This document shows, one piece after another, positions 18,869-27,437 of a stretch of 64,000 bases of DNA (its first letter is position 1; the number at the start of each line of letters is the position of its first letter). Made by a program: the position numbers and the translations under genes. The notes under the pieces were generated by a model that saw only the letters and a program-made list of their open reading frames with translations, had not been told where the DNA came from and searched no databases. Source of the stretch: Erythrobacter cryptus DSM 12079 (GTDB lineage: Bacteria; Pseudomonadota; Alphaproteobacteria; Sphingomonadales; Sphingomonadaceae); the NCBI RefSeq assembly GCF_000422985.1, contig NZ_AUHC01000001.1:124001-188000 (forward strand), written 5' to 3'.

Positions 18869-20164
18869 ATGGCCACCACCGCAGCGCCTGCGCGCCCTCT
18901 GCCTTCGGTCAGGCTGACCTTGTGGCTGCTGCTCACGGTCTATATCTTCAATTTCATCGACCGCCAGATCGTCAACATCCTTGCCGAGCCGATCGCGCAG
19001 GAACTGAAGCTTTCCGACACCCAGATCGGGCTGATGACGGGGCTGGCCTTCGCGCTGTTCTACACCTTCCTCGGCATTCCCATCGCCCGCCTGGCCGACC
19101 GTCCGAGCACCCATCGCCCGCGCCTCATCGCCCTTGCGCTGGCGCTGTGGTCGGGGATGACGGCGCTTTGCGGTCTGGCGCACAGCTTCTGGCACCTGCT
19201 GCTGGCGCGCATCGGGGTGGGGGTGGGCGAGGCTGGCTGCACCCCGCCGGCCCATTCGCTCATCAGCGATCTGGTGCCGCCCGAAAGGCGCGCCTCGGCG
19301 CTGGCCTTCTATTCGCTCGGCATTCCCATCGGCTCGCTGATGGGGATGGTGATCGGCGGGCTGCTCGCCGATTTCCTCGGCTGGCGCCAGGCCTTCGTGG
19401 TGGTGGGCTTGCCCGGCGTGGCGCTGGCGCTGGTGGTGTGGTTCGTGCTGCGCGACCCGCGCCATGCCGATGCCGCCGCAGCCCTTGGGGCGCGCAGCGA
19501 TGCCCCGGCGCTGCCGCTGGGTGCCGCGCTTGCCGAGGTGATGCGCTCGCGCGCCTTCGTGCTGCTCGTCTGTGCGGGTTCTGCAGCCTCGTTCCTCTCC
19601 TATGGCAAGACCACCTGGACGACGATCTTCTTCCAGCGCACCCATGATCTCACCCCTGGCGAGGTGGGGCTGTGGTTCGGCCTATTGGGCGGCCTCGCCG
19701 GGATCCTCGGCACCTGGGCCGGGGGCTATCTGGCCGACCGTTTCGGGGCGAAGAACCGCCGCCACGTGCTCAGCGCCCCGGCGATCGGCATGGCGCTGGC
19801 CGTGCCGCTCGCGATCGCGGCCTATCACGCGCCGAGCTGGCCGCTGGCCCTCGCGCTGCTGCTGCTGCCGACGGTGTTCAACTCCCTCTATTACGGCCCC
19901 ACCTATTCCGCCGCGCAGGGGCTGGTGCCCCTGAGGGCCCGGGCGATCGCGGCCGCCGCGCTGCTGTTCTTCCAGAACCTCATCGGGCTGGGGCTGGGGC
20001 CGCTGTTCTTCGGCGTCCTGTCAGACCTGCTGCAACCCGCCTTCGGGGCCGATTCGGTGCGCTATGTGCTCTATGGCGCAGCGGTGCTGGGGCTGGTGCC
20101 GGCGTTCTTCTTCTGGCGCTGCAGCCTGCACCTCGATGCCGAGCTGGACCGCAAGGGCGCCTAA
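18869..20164 (+). CDS. Spinster-type MFS transporter
   Basis: A 431-residue inner-membrane protein with 12 predicted helices and the MFS motif ARLADRPSTHRPRLIALALALWSGMTALCGLA. The start LWLLLTVYIFNFIDRQIVNILAEPIAQELKLSDTQIGLMTGLAFALFYT is typical of the spinster-like MFS group common in sphingomonads, where substrates are largely unknown. VGEAGCTPPAHSLISDLVPPERRASALAFYSLGIPIGSL is a further family block. The gene lies alone after the NamZ gene (93-bp gap) and its TAA stop overlaps the convergent DUF817 stop (CTAA at 20161-20164). A peptide or muropeptide substrate next to NamZ is possible but not supported by anything in the sequence. Confidence 0.88.
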   Translation: MATTAAPARPLPSVRLTLWLLLTVYIFNFIDRQIVNILAEPIAQELKLSDTQIGLMTGLAFALFYTFLGIPIARLADRPSTHRPRLIALALALWSGMTALCGLAHSFWHLLLARIGVGVGEAGCTPPAHSLISDLVPPERRASALAFYSLGIPIGSLMGMVIGGLLADFLGWRQAFVVVGLPGVALALVVWFVLRDPRHADAAAALGARSDAPALPLGAALAEVMRSRAFVLLVCAGSAASFLSYGKTTWTTIFFQRTHDLTPGEVGLWFGLLGGLAGILGTWAGGYLADRFGAKNRRHVLSAPAIGMALAVPLAIAAYHAPSWPLALALLLLPTVFNSLYYGPTYSAAQGLVPLRARAIAAAALLFFQNLIGLGLGPLFFGVLSDLLQPAFGADSVRYVLYGAAVLGLVPAFFFWRCSLHLDAELDRKGA

Positions 20165-21012
20165 TCCGGCTCGCGGACAGGCTGCACCAGCGCAACCAGC
20201 ACGAAACTGATCAGCATCAGCAGATACCAGCTCCCAAATTTGGCGAGGCTGACCATGCGCCAGCCTTTTTCCTGCCCGGGATAGTTCCAGGCATTGGCGA
20301 AGGTGGCGATGTTCTCGGCAAACCAGATGAACAGCGCGACCAGCCCGAAGCCGACCAGCAGCGGCATCCAGCGATGCGCGCGCCAGTTGCGAAAGTGGAC
20401 ACGGGTGCGCCAGAAGATCGCGGCCGTGGCGGCGAACAACCCCCAGCGGATGTCGATGGTATAGTGGTGGGTGAAAAAGTTGATGTAGATCGCCGCCGCC
20501 AAGACCCATGTCATCCACGCAGGCGGGTAACCCGTGAAGCGGAAGTCGAAGATCCGCCACACCCGCGCGATGTAACTCCCCACCGCCGCATACATGAACC
20601 CCGAGAACAGCGGCACCGCGCCGATGCGCAGCACGCTCGCCTCGGGGTAGGTCCATGATCCGGCCTGCGTCTTGAACAGCTCCATAACCGTGCCGACGAG
20701 GTGGAAGATCAGGATCACCCGCGCCTCGCGCCAGGTCTCCAGCCGCAAGGCGAGCATCCCGGTCTGAATGAGAAGCGCGGCGAGGGTCAGGAAATCATAG
20801 CGGTGGAGCGCGGCACCTTCGGGATAGAACAGGTGCGTGCCCAGCAGCAGCGCCAGCAGCAGGCCGCCGAACAGGCAGGCCCAGCCTTGCTTGAAGCCGA
20901 AAAGGAGTAACTCATAAATCCAAAGCCGCCATCCCGTCCCCGGATCGAAGGCTTCGAGCCGAAGGCGGACGGCCTCGAAGCGGGTGTGGGGCGCTCTTGT
21001 GCCTATGCTCAA
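20161..21012 (-). CDS. DUF817 family membrane protein
   Basis: A 283-residue protein with about eight membrane segments that matches the DUF817 family in layout: ELLLFGFKQGWACLFGGLLLALLL, FKTQAGSWTYPE, LFSGFMYAAVGSYIARVWRIFDFRF, INFFTHHYTIDIRWGLF and AENIATFANAWNYPGQEKGW. No catalytic activity is known for the family; the histidines (HHY) and conserved W-rich loops suggest binding or an enzyme-like site in the membrane. The start is TTG at 21012, whose bases overlap the stop of the upstream VWA gene (TTGA), so translation is coupled. That linkage to the VWA gene may be functional. Confidence 0.85.
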   Translation of the reverse strand: MSIGTRAPHTRFEAVRLRLEAFDPGTGWRLWIYELLLFGFKQGWACLFGGLLLALLLGTHLFYPEGAALHRYDFLTLAALLIQTGMLALRLETWREARVILIFHLVGTVMELFKTQAGSWTYPEASVLRIGAVPLFSGFMYAAVGSYIARVWRIFDFRFTGYPPAWMTWVLAAAIYINFFTHHYTIDIRWGLFAATAAIFWRTRVHFRNWRAHRWMPLLVGFGLVALFIWFAENIATFANAWNYPGQEKGWRMVSLAKFGSWYLLMLISFVLVALVQPVREPD

Positions 21013-22193
21013 GCCCCGTGCTTGCGGCTCAGCTCGCGCATCGCATCATCAAGGCCCTCGAGCGTCAGCGGATACATGCGATCATTCATGATCTGTTTGA
21101 TCATCTTGGTTGATTGCGAATAGCCCCACTGCTTTTCGGGCACGGGATTGAGCCACACGGTCGCAGGATAGGTGTTGACCACGCGCTGCAGCCACACCGC
21201 GCCGGCTTCCTCGTTCATGTGTTCGACGCTGCCGCCCGGATGCGTGATCTCGTAGGGGCTCATCGCCGCGTCGCCGACGAAGATGGTCTTGTAGTCGTGC
21301 CCATATTTGTGGAGCACGTCCCAGGTCTTGGTGCGCTCCTGCCAGCGCCGACGGTTGTCCTTCCACACCCCTTCATAAAGGCAGTTGTGGAAGTAGAAGA
21401 ACTCCATGTTCTTGAATTCGCTGGTGGCGGCGCTGAACAGTTCCTCGACCAGCTTGATGAAGGGGTCCATCGAGCCGCCGACATCGAGAAAGAGCAGCAG
21501 CTTGACGGCATTCCTGCGCTCGGGCCGCATCTTGATGTCGAGCCAGCCCTGCTTGGCGGTGCCTTCGATCGTGCCGGGAATGTCAAGCTCGTCGGCCGCG
21601 CCCTCGCGGGCAAAGCGGCGCAGGCGGCGCAGCGCCATCTTGATGTTGCGGGTGCCAAGCTCGCGGGTGTTGTCGAGGTTCTTGAACTCGCGCTTTTCCC
21701 ACACCTTGATCGCGCGGCCGTGCTTGCTCTCTCCGCCGATGCGCACGCCTTCGGGATTGTAGCCCGAATTGCCGAAGGGCGATGTACCCCCGGTGCCGAT
21801 CCACTTGTTGCCGCCCTGGTGGCGCTTTTCCTGCTCAGCCAGACGCTTTTTCAGCGTCTCCATGATCTCGTCCCAGCTGCCCAGCGACTTGATCTTCTCC
21901 ATCTCCTCGGGGCTGAGGAACTTCTCGGCCACGGCCTTGAGCCAGTCTTCCGGGATCGAGACCGGGTTCTGGCCATAGTCGGAGATGATCCCCTTGAAGA
22001 CCTTGTTGAACACCTGGTCGAAGCGGTCGAGCAGGCCCTCGTCCTTCACGAAGGTGGCGCGGGAGAGATAGTAGAAGGCTTCGGGCGTCTGCTCGATCAC
22101 GTCCCGGTCGAGCGCCTCGATCAGGGTGAGGTGCTCCTTGAACGAGGCCGGGATCCCGGCAGCGCGCAGCTCATCGACGAAATTGAAGAACAT
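21009..22193 (-). CDS. VWA domain protein (CoxE-like), probable partner of MoxR ATPase
   Basis: A 394-residue protein with a helical N-terminal half (residues 1-125), a basic middle and a C-terminal von Willebrand A domain whose MIDAS motif is D237-V-G-G-S241 in [14 protein letters not shown]; a later conserved Asp/Thr pattern follows in [15 protein letters not shown]. Such VWA proteins of the CoxE/DUF58 type work with MoxR AAA+ ATPases as metal-insertion or protein-maturation chaperones. The only MoxR gene in the window (26482-27342) is on the same strand but about 4.3 kb upstream, beyond the two chemoreceptor genes. The ATG at 22193 is preferred over 22238. It overlaps the DUF817 gene by 4 bp. 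Confidence 0.88.
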   Translation of the reverse strand: MFFNFVDELRAAGIPASFKEHLTLIEALDRDVIEQTPEAFYYLSRATFVKDEGLLDRFDQVFNKVFKGIISDYGQNPVSIPEDWLKAVAEKFLSPEEMEKIKSLGSWDEIMETLKKRLAEQEKRHQGGNKWIGTGGTSPFGNSGYNPEGVRIGGESKHGRAIKVWEKREFKNLDNTRELGTRNIKMALRRLRRFAREGAADELDIPGTIEGTAKQGWLDIKMRPERRNAVKLLLFLDVGGSMDPFIKLVEELFSAATSEFKNMEFFYFHNCLYEGVWKDNRRRWQERTKTWDVLHKYGHDYKTIFVGDAAMSPYEITHPGGSVEHMNEEAGAVWLQRVVNTYPATVWLNPVPEKQWGYSQSTKMIKQIMNDRMYPLTLEGLDDAMRELSRKHGA

Positions 22194-22272
22194 GGAGCTG
22201 GGCCTAGCGCAAGCCGGGGCGCCTTTCCAGCCGCGCAATTGCGAGGGGACAAGGCTTGCGTTAAGAATTGCA

Positions 22273-22286
22273 TGGTAGCGCTACCT
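22273..22286. promoter_or_regulatory. LacI-type operator-like palindrome upstream of chemoreceptor gene
   Basis: GGTAGCGCTACC (22274-22285) is a perfect 12-bp palindrome; with flanks it reads TGGTAGCGCTACCT, one base from the 14-bp TGGTAGCGCTACCA dyad known for LacI-family regulators such as Caulobacter XylR. It lies 40 bp before the first methyl-accepting protein gene and about 80 bp from the divergent VWA start. No LacI-family gene is in the window. Confidence 0.45.
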
Positions 22287-22325
22287 TTTGGAGAAGGGGC
22301 CATAGTGGGGGAGCAGGCATCGCCA

Positions 22326-23717
22326 ATGAATATCGCAGCAAAAGTTGTCTCGCCCGACAGCAGCGCCATCGCCGCCAGCTGCGGCGAGGTGGTGATCGGG
22401 TGCAGCGATGTCGCCGGCATCGTGCGGCAGGTGATCGATTCCTCCGCCGCGCTGCGCACCGAGCACCGGATGCTGGCCGAGACCTTCGCCGCGCTCGAGA
22501 CCGATCAGCAGCGGGTGCGCGAGGCGAGCGATGAGGCAAGGCTGATCTCGGCCGAGGCGATCCACCGGCTCGAACAGGGCACGGCGCAGATCGAATCCTC
22601 GCTCGCGCGGATCGCCGATCTGCTCGCGCTGGTGGGCGCGCTGGCCGAGCATGTCACCAGCTTTGCCGCTGCCATGGCCCAGGTGCAGCGTTCGGCCAAG
22701 GATATCGACGCGATCGCCGGGACCACCAACATCCTTGCCTTGAACGCCACGATCGAGGCGATGCGCGCGGGCGAGGCCGGGCGCACCTTCGCGGTGGTGG
22801 CTGCCGAGGTCAAGCAACTGGCCGGCCACACCCGCAAGGCCACCGAGGAGATCTCGCGCACCATCGAGGCGCTGGGGAGCGAGGCCGAACAGGTGATCGC
22901 CCGCATCGACGAGGGCGCCCGGGCGAGCGATTCGGCCCGTGCCTCGGTCGATGCGATCAAGCAGACCATCGGCACCGTGGCCGAGCTGGTGCGCGATGTC
23001 GATCGTCAGAACGACCAGATCGCCCGCGCCACCGGCACGATCAGCGCGCATGTGGGCCGGGTCCACGATGTGCTCGTGCGCTTCGAGCGCGCCAGCGAGG
23101 CCGATGAGGACAAGCTCCACGGTGTCCATGCCAAGGTGGCCGAGCTTGAGGACCGGGCGAGCGTGATGTTCGATCACATCGTCGGCGCCGGCCTCTCCCC
23201 GCGCGACAGCGCCATCGTGGCGATCGCCGAGGAAGCCGCTGCCGAGGCCAGGCGGATTGCCGAGGCGGCGCTCGCCGATGGCACGCTCACCCCGGCGATG
23301 CTGTTCGACGAGGATTACCGCCCCGTCCCCGGCACCAATCCGCAGCTGTTTCGCACCAGCCTTTCCGACTGGGCCGATCGCCACTGGCGCCCGCTGCTCG
23401 ATGCAACCATGGAACGCGATGGGGCGATCATCGCGGCGGTGTGCGATGATCGCAACGGCTTCATGCCTACCCATCTCACCGCCCGCAGCCGCCAGCCGAC
23501 CGGCGATTATACCCACGATCTGCAATTCTGCCGGAACGGACGGATCATCACCACGCCCTTCGACAAGTGGGTGAAGCAGGCAACCAAACCCTTTTCGATG
23601 GCGGTCTATCGCCACGAGGGCGACGGCGCGCATTACCGCGTGGTGCGCCTCGTCAGCGTGCCGCTGGTGCTGGCCGGCCGGCGCTGGGGCGAGTTCGAGA
23701 TCTCCTACGTGATCTAG
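22326..23717 (+). CDS. Soluble methyl-accepting chemotaxis-like protein, copy 1
   Basis: A 463-residue protein without transmembrane segments. Residues about 40-310 form a long alpha-helical signalling domain with the receptor tip [34 protein letters not shown] (about 133-166), which in typical receptors contacts CheA and CheW. The C-terminal 140 residues ([65 protein letters not shown]) resemble the Cache-like sensor found in alphaproteobacterial receptors, here after rather than before the signalling part. No CheA, CheW or flagellar gene is nearby. It is a tandem paralogue of the next gene. The ATG at 22326 is chosen; a GTG at 22304 is possible. Confidence 0.9.
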   Translation: MNIAAKVVSPDSSAIAASCGEVVIGCSDVAGIVRQVIDSSAALRTEHRMLAETFAALETDQQRVREASDEARLISAEAIHRLEQGTAQIESSLARIADLLALVGALAEHVTSFAAAMAQVQRSAKDIDAIAGTTNILALNATIEAMRAGEAGRTFAVVAAEVKQLAGHTRKATEEISRTIEALGSEAEQVIARIDEGARASDSARASVDAIKQTIGTVAELVRDVDRQNDQIARATGTISAHVGRVHDVLVRFERASEADEDKLHGVHAKVAELEDRASVMFDHIVGAGLSPRDSAIVAIAEEAAAEARRIAEAALADGTLTPAMLFDEDYRPVPGTNPQLFRTSLSDWADRHWRPLLDATMERDGAIIAAVCDDRNGFMPTHLTARSRQPTGDYTHDLQFCRNGRIITTPFDKWVKQATKPFSMAVYRHEGDGAHYRVVRLVSVPLVLAGRRWGEFEISYVI

Positions 23718-23794
23718 CCTGGGCCGGCGCCGCATTTACCCGGCGGTAACCAAACGCCCTCTAGCCTGCAGCGCAACCACAAGGGGCGCGCCGC

Positions 23795-25195
23795 ATGAAA
23801 GAGATCACCATCGATACCACCAATGCCCGGGCCTTGGGCATGATCCCCGAGAGCTGCGGTGCGGTGACGGTGGGCTGCACCGATGTGGCCGGGGTGGTGG
23901 AAGCGGTGATCGCCTCCTCGCGCGCGCTGCGCAGCGAGCACGAGGCGCTGGCCGAAACCGTGCGCGCGCTCGAGGCCGATCAGGCGAAGGTGGCCGAGGC
24001 GAGCGACGAGGCCCGGCTGCTCTCCGAACGCGCGATCGAGCGGCTCGGCGAGGGCACTGCGCTGATCCAGTCTTCGCTGGCGCAGATCGCCGGGCTGATC
24101 GAACTGGTCGATGCGCTTGGCCAGCACGTCACCGGCTTTGCCGCGGCGATGGAGCAGGTGCGCCGCAGCGCCCAGGATATCGACGCGATTGCCGAGACCA
24201 CCAACATCCTTGCCCTGAATGCCACGATCGAGGCGATGCGCGCGGGCGAGGCCGGGCGCACCTTCGCGGTGGTCGCCGCCGAGGTCAAAAGCCTTGCCGG
24301 GGATACCCGCAAGGCAACCGAGGAGATCGCCGCCACGATCGATGCACTGGGCAGCGAGGCGGCCGAGGTGATCGGGCGGATCGAGGCTGGCTCGAAGGCC
24401 AGCGGCGAGGCGCGCGCCTCGGTCGGGCAGATCGAAAGCACGATCACCAAGGTCGGCGCCCTGGTTGAGGAGGTTGACCGGCAGAACGATCTCATCGCCC
24501 GCGCCACCGGCACGATCAGCGGCCATGTCGACAAGGTTCAGCGGGTGCTTACCAGCTTCGATGCCGCCGCGCGTGCCAACGAGGATCGGCTCCACGGCGC
24601 CCATCGCAAGATGGAGGAGCTGGAGATTACCGCGAGCGAGATGTTCGACCGCATCGTCCAGGCCGGCCTCTCGCCCGAGGACAGCGCGATGGTGGCCCAG
24701 GCGCAGGAGATCATGCAGGCGCTGCGCGCCCATACCGAAGCGGCGCTGGCCAGCGGGACGCTTACCATGGCGGCGCTGTTCGACACCGATTATGTCCCGG
24801 TGCCCGGCACCAATCCGCAGCTCTATCGCACCCGCCTGTCGGACTGGGCCGATGCCGAATGGCGCCCCTTCCTCGATCGCGCCAAGGCCAGCGATGCCCG
24901 CGTATTGGCCGCGGCCTGCACCGACATGAACGGCTTTCTGCCCACCCACCTTACCGAACGTTCGCGCCGGCCCACCGGCGATCTTGCCCACGACACGCAA
25001 TATTGCCGCAACGGACGGATCATGTTCGAGGCGATCGATCGCAAGGCCAAGGCCAGCACCGCGCCCTTCATGATGGCGGTCTATCGCCAGGAGGGCGATG
25101 GGCAGACCTATCAGGTGGTGCGCAATGTCTATGTCCCGCTGGTGTTCGGCGGGCGCCGGTGGGGCGATTTCGAACTGGCTTACAGCTTCGATTGA
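23795..25195 (+). CDS. Soluble methyl-accepting chemotaxis-like protein, copy 2
   Basis: A 466-residue cytoplasmic receptor-like protein with the same architecture as its upstream neighbour: N-terminal helical signalling domain with tip [36 protein letters not shown] (about residues 139-172), then a Cache-like C-terminal sensor ([65 protein letters not shown]). It begins [31 protein letters not shown]. The two genes share at least one 53-bp identical stretch (22746-22798 and 24221-24273), a recent duplication or gene conversion. The gene ends 32 bp before the parS site at 25228. Signal and partner kinase are unknown. Confidence 0.9.
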   Translation: MKEITIDTTNARALGMIPESCGAVTVGCTDVAGVVEAVIASSRALRSEHEALAETVRALEADQAKVAEASDEARLLSERAIERLGEGTALIQSSLAQIAGLIELVDALGQHVTGFAAAMEQVRRSAQDIDAIAETTNILALNATIEAMRAGEAGRTFAVVAAEVKSLAGDTRKATEEIAATIDALGSEAAEVIGRIEAGSKASGEARASVGQIESTITKVGALVEEVDRQNDLIARATGTISGHVDKVQRVLTSFDAAARANEDRLHGAHRKMEELEITASEMFDRIVQAGLSPEDSAMVAQAQEIMQALRAHTEAALASGTLTMAALFDTDYVPVPGTNPQLYRTRLSDWADAEWRPFLDRAKASDARVLAAACTDMNGFLPTHLTERSRRPTGDLAHDTQYCRNGRIMFEAIDRKAKASTAPFMMAVYRQEGDGQTYQVVRNVYVPLVFGGRRWGDFELAYSFD

Positions 25196-25223
25196 CGCCT
25201 GGCCGCGATCGCGCGACGTTCTT

Positions 25224-25247
25224 GCAATGTTTCACGTGAAACATTGC
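25224..25247. promoter_or_regulatory. parS centromere site (ParB binding)
   Basis: The 16-mer TGTTTCACGTGAAACA at 25228-25243 is identical to the canonical chromosomal parS consensus, and the flanking bases extend it to a perfect 24-bp palindrome (25224-25247). ParB loads here and nucleates the partition complex; parS sites cluster near oriC. It lies between the second chemoreceptor gene and the convergent exported-protein gene, in non-coding DNA. parA, parB, rsmG and mnmG are not in the window. Confidence 0.93.
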
Positions 25248-25324
25248 CATTGACGCTCCGCAGAGGTGGGGGCTGGATCGGGGTCTTGGCCGGGCCTGGC
25301 GGGGGCTCAGGCCCCTAAGGCCAC

Positions 25325-26386
25325 CTAATTGGATGGCACAGTGATCGTCGTGCCCTGGTTCTCCTCCAGCAGCCCTGCCGAATAAATCGGGGCAACCCTG
25401 CCCGGAAGGCCAAGCACCTGCTGAGGCGTGGGCAGCCGGTCGAAAGGCGGATAGGCGGCCTCGGTCACCCCGTTCGATTGCGTGACCAGAAAGCCTTTGG
25501 ACGGTTTCATCAGCGGCCCCATGTCATAGGCCTTCACCCATAGGCTGGTGCCGCTGTCGCCCAGCGCGATCAGGTAATGATCGGCCTGCCCTTCGCGGCG
25601 GTAGATGCCGAATTGCGGCTGCGAGGCGGTATCGCGGCACCACACGGCGTCTCCGCCTGCCGGTGCCTTGGCCTCCTTGTCGCGCGCCACCTTGAGCATT
25701 GCGCCGAGCATGATGCTCCCCGTCATGTCGAGCTTGATCGGCCTTGCTCTCTTGCCCGGCGCCATGGGTGCCGTGCAGTCCGCGATCTCGGCAAAGCCCG
25801 GGGCGGGGTGGGCGGCATCGGGCAGAGCCACGAGGTTGATGAATTGCACCATCCGCGCCTCTAGCGCCGCGGCCTCAAGCGTCTTGGAACTCATCCTGAG
25901 CTTCACCAGCCAGCCATCGTGCAGCCACAGTGCCAGGCCGCTGGCGGTGAGATCGCCTTTGGTGGGCGTCACGATCCTGAGGCCGCTTTTCTCGCCCGCG
26001 CGATTGGGCGGGGTGAAGCGTGTCACCTTGACCGCGTTCACATTGACATCGCCGAGGATCGGGTTGGCAAACATCCCCGCCGCCGCCCTGTCGGCCCACA
26101 CCGCGACCGAGGCAGGGGCGGCGCGGTAGATGTAGAGGTCTGCCCAACTGCCCGTTGCCGGATCGCCAAAGGCGATGCCGATATTGTAGCCGTCTTCGTC
26201 GAACTGCTCGCTGTCGCCGCGCTCGAACCCGGCCAGCGCCGCGGGCAGGGTCAGGCCGGAACGATCATGGCTCCAGGTCGCCACCGGACGCGCCGCCGAC
26301 CCATTGTCCTCGGCAACGACCGGCGCACCACCAAAAAGCGCGCCCGCCAGCCCCAAGGTCAGCGCAAAGCGATGGAAATTCTGCAT
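25325..26386 (-). CDS. Exported protein of unknown function
   Basis: A 353-residue protein with a clear Sec signal peptide (MQNFHRFALTLGLAGALFGGAPVVAED, cleavage likely after VVA), so periplasmic or secreted. The mature part has a motif-rich N-terminal half (SGLTLPAALAGFERGDSEQFDEDGYNIGIAFG) and a second domain with two cysteines (ADCTAPMAPG and AVWCRDTASQ) that could form a disulfide. It ends VPSN. The ATG at 26386 is preceded by GGAGAGG; the open frame extends further upstream without support. It is the gene directly downstream of the MoxR ATPase (95-bp gap) and may be co-transcribed. I do not recognise a family. Confidence 0.8.
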   Translation of the reverse strand: MQNFHRFALTLGLAGALFGGAPVVAEDNGSAARPVATWSHDRSGLTLPAALAGFERGDSEQFDEDGYNIGIAFGDPATGSWADLYIYRAAPASVAVWADRAAAGMFANPILGDVNVNAVKVTRFTPPNRAGEKSGLRIVTPTKGDLTASGLALWLHDGWLVKLRMSSKTLEAAALEARMVQFINLVALPDAAHPAPGFAEIADCTAPMAPGKRARPIKLDMTGSIMLGAMLKVARDKEAKAPAGGDAVWCRDTASQPQFGIYRREGQADHYLIALGDSGTSLWVKAYDMGPLMKPSKGFLVTQSNGVTEAAYPPFDRLPTPQQVLGLPGRVAPIYSAGLLEENQGTTITVPSN

Positions 26387-26481
26387 GATCGGCCCTCTCC
26401 AGTCCCGCCCCGACCATATATTGGGCCGCGCGCAGGGCAAGGGGCGCCTGTGGACCTGGCGGAGATCAGTCTCGTTAGCCC

Positions 26482-27342
26482 TCAGCTCGGATTGCGCCGG
26501 GCCATGAAGGCGAGCCGTTCGAACAGCATGATATCCTGCTCGTTCTTGAGCAGCGCGCCGTGGAGCGGGGGAATTGCGCTCGCCGGATTGCTGCTTTGCA
26601 GCACCTCGAGCGGCATGTCCTCGTTGAGCAGGAGCTTGAGCCAATCGAGCAATTCGCTGGTCGAGGGCTTTTTCTTGAGGCCCGGCACCTCGCGCAGATC
26701 ATAGAAGATGTCCATCGCCTTCTTCACCAGCGCCTTCTGGATGCCGGGGAAGTGGACATCGATGATCGCCTGCATCGTCTCGCGATCGGGAAAGCGGATG
26801 TAGTGGAAGAAGCAGCGCCGCAGGAAGGCGTCGGGCAGTTCCTTCTCGTTGTTCGAGGTGATGACCACGATCGGGCGCTCCTTGGCCTCGATGCGCTCCT
26901 GCGTCTCGTAAACGTCGAAGCTCATCCGATCGAGCTCCTGCAACAAGTCATTGGGAAACTCGATATCGGCCTTGTCGATCTCGTCGATCAGCAGCACGGG
27001 GAGCTTTTCCGAGGTGAAAGCTTCCCACAGCTTGCCCTTCTTGATGTAATTGCGGATGTCGTGCACCCGCTCATCGCCCAGCTGGCCATCGCGCAGACGG
27101 GCGACCGCGTCATATTCATAGAGGCCCTGCTGCGCCTTGGTGGTGGACTTGATGTTCCATTCGATCAGCGGGGCATCCAGCGCCTTGGCGATCTCGTGCG
27201 CCAGCACGGTCTTGCCGGTGCCCGGCTCACCCTTGACCAGCAGCGGGCGGCGCAAGGTGACGGCGGCATTGACCGCGACCTTCAAATCCTCGGTGGCGAT
27301 GTAGGAGGAGGTGCCTTCGAAACGCTGCTGCTGCTCGCTCAT
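26482..27342 (-). CDS. MoxR-family AAA+ ATPase
   Basis: A 286-residue AAA+ ATPase of the MoxR group. Walker A is GEPGTGKT (residues 38-45), Walker B VLLIDEIDKAD (about 113-123), sensor 1 VITSNNEKELPDAFLRRCFFHYIRFP with arginine-finger residues. MoxR proteins act as chaperone-like ATPases with VWA-domain partners to mature or activate enzymes. The likely partner here is the VWA protein at 21009-22193; the genes are on the same strand but are separated by the exported protein, parS and two plus-strand chemoreceptors. It has a good ribosome site (AAGGAAA). The substrate cannot be deduced. Confidence 0.93.
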   Translation of the reverse strand: MSEQQQRFEGTSSYIATEDLKVAVNAAVTLRRPLLVKGEPGTGKTVLAHEIAKALDAPLIEWNIKSTTKAQQGLYEYDAVARLRDGQLGDERVHDIRNYIKKGKLWEAFTSEKLPVLLIDEIDKADIEFPNDLLQELDRMSFDVYETQERIEAKERPIVVITSNNEKELPDAFLRRCFFHYIRFPDRETMQAIIDVHFPGIQKALVKKAMDIFYDLREVPGLKKKPSTSELLDWLKLLLNEDMPLEVLQSSNPASAIPPLHGALLKNEQDIMLFERLAFMARRNPS

Positions 27343-27437
27343 CGGGTTTCCTTTGGAGACTGAATTTGGCCGCCAGCGATAGGGGCGCCGGCCGAGCGGC
27401 GCAAGGGGGGATGGCCTCCCCTTTTCTGATGGGCAGA

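Noticed and set aside
21114..22325. Open frame extending the first chemoreceptor upstream by 404 codons.
   Set aside because: It lies antisense to the conserved VWA gene, its residues have no family pattern, and the receptor fits a start at 22326.
25068..25250. A small minus-strand frame starting MAMFHVKH, resembling the parS-encoded start of rsmG.
   Set aside because: The FHVKH residues come only from the parS palindrome; the rest is antisense to the receptor gene and not RsmG.
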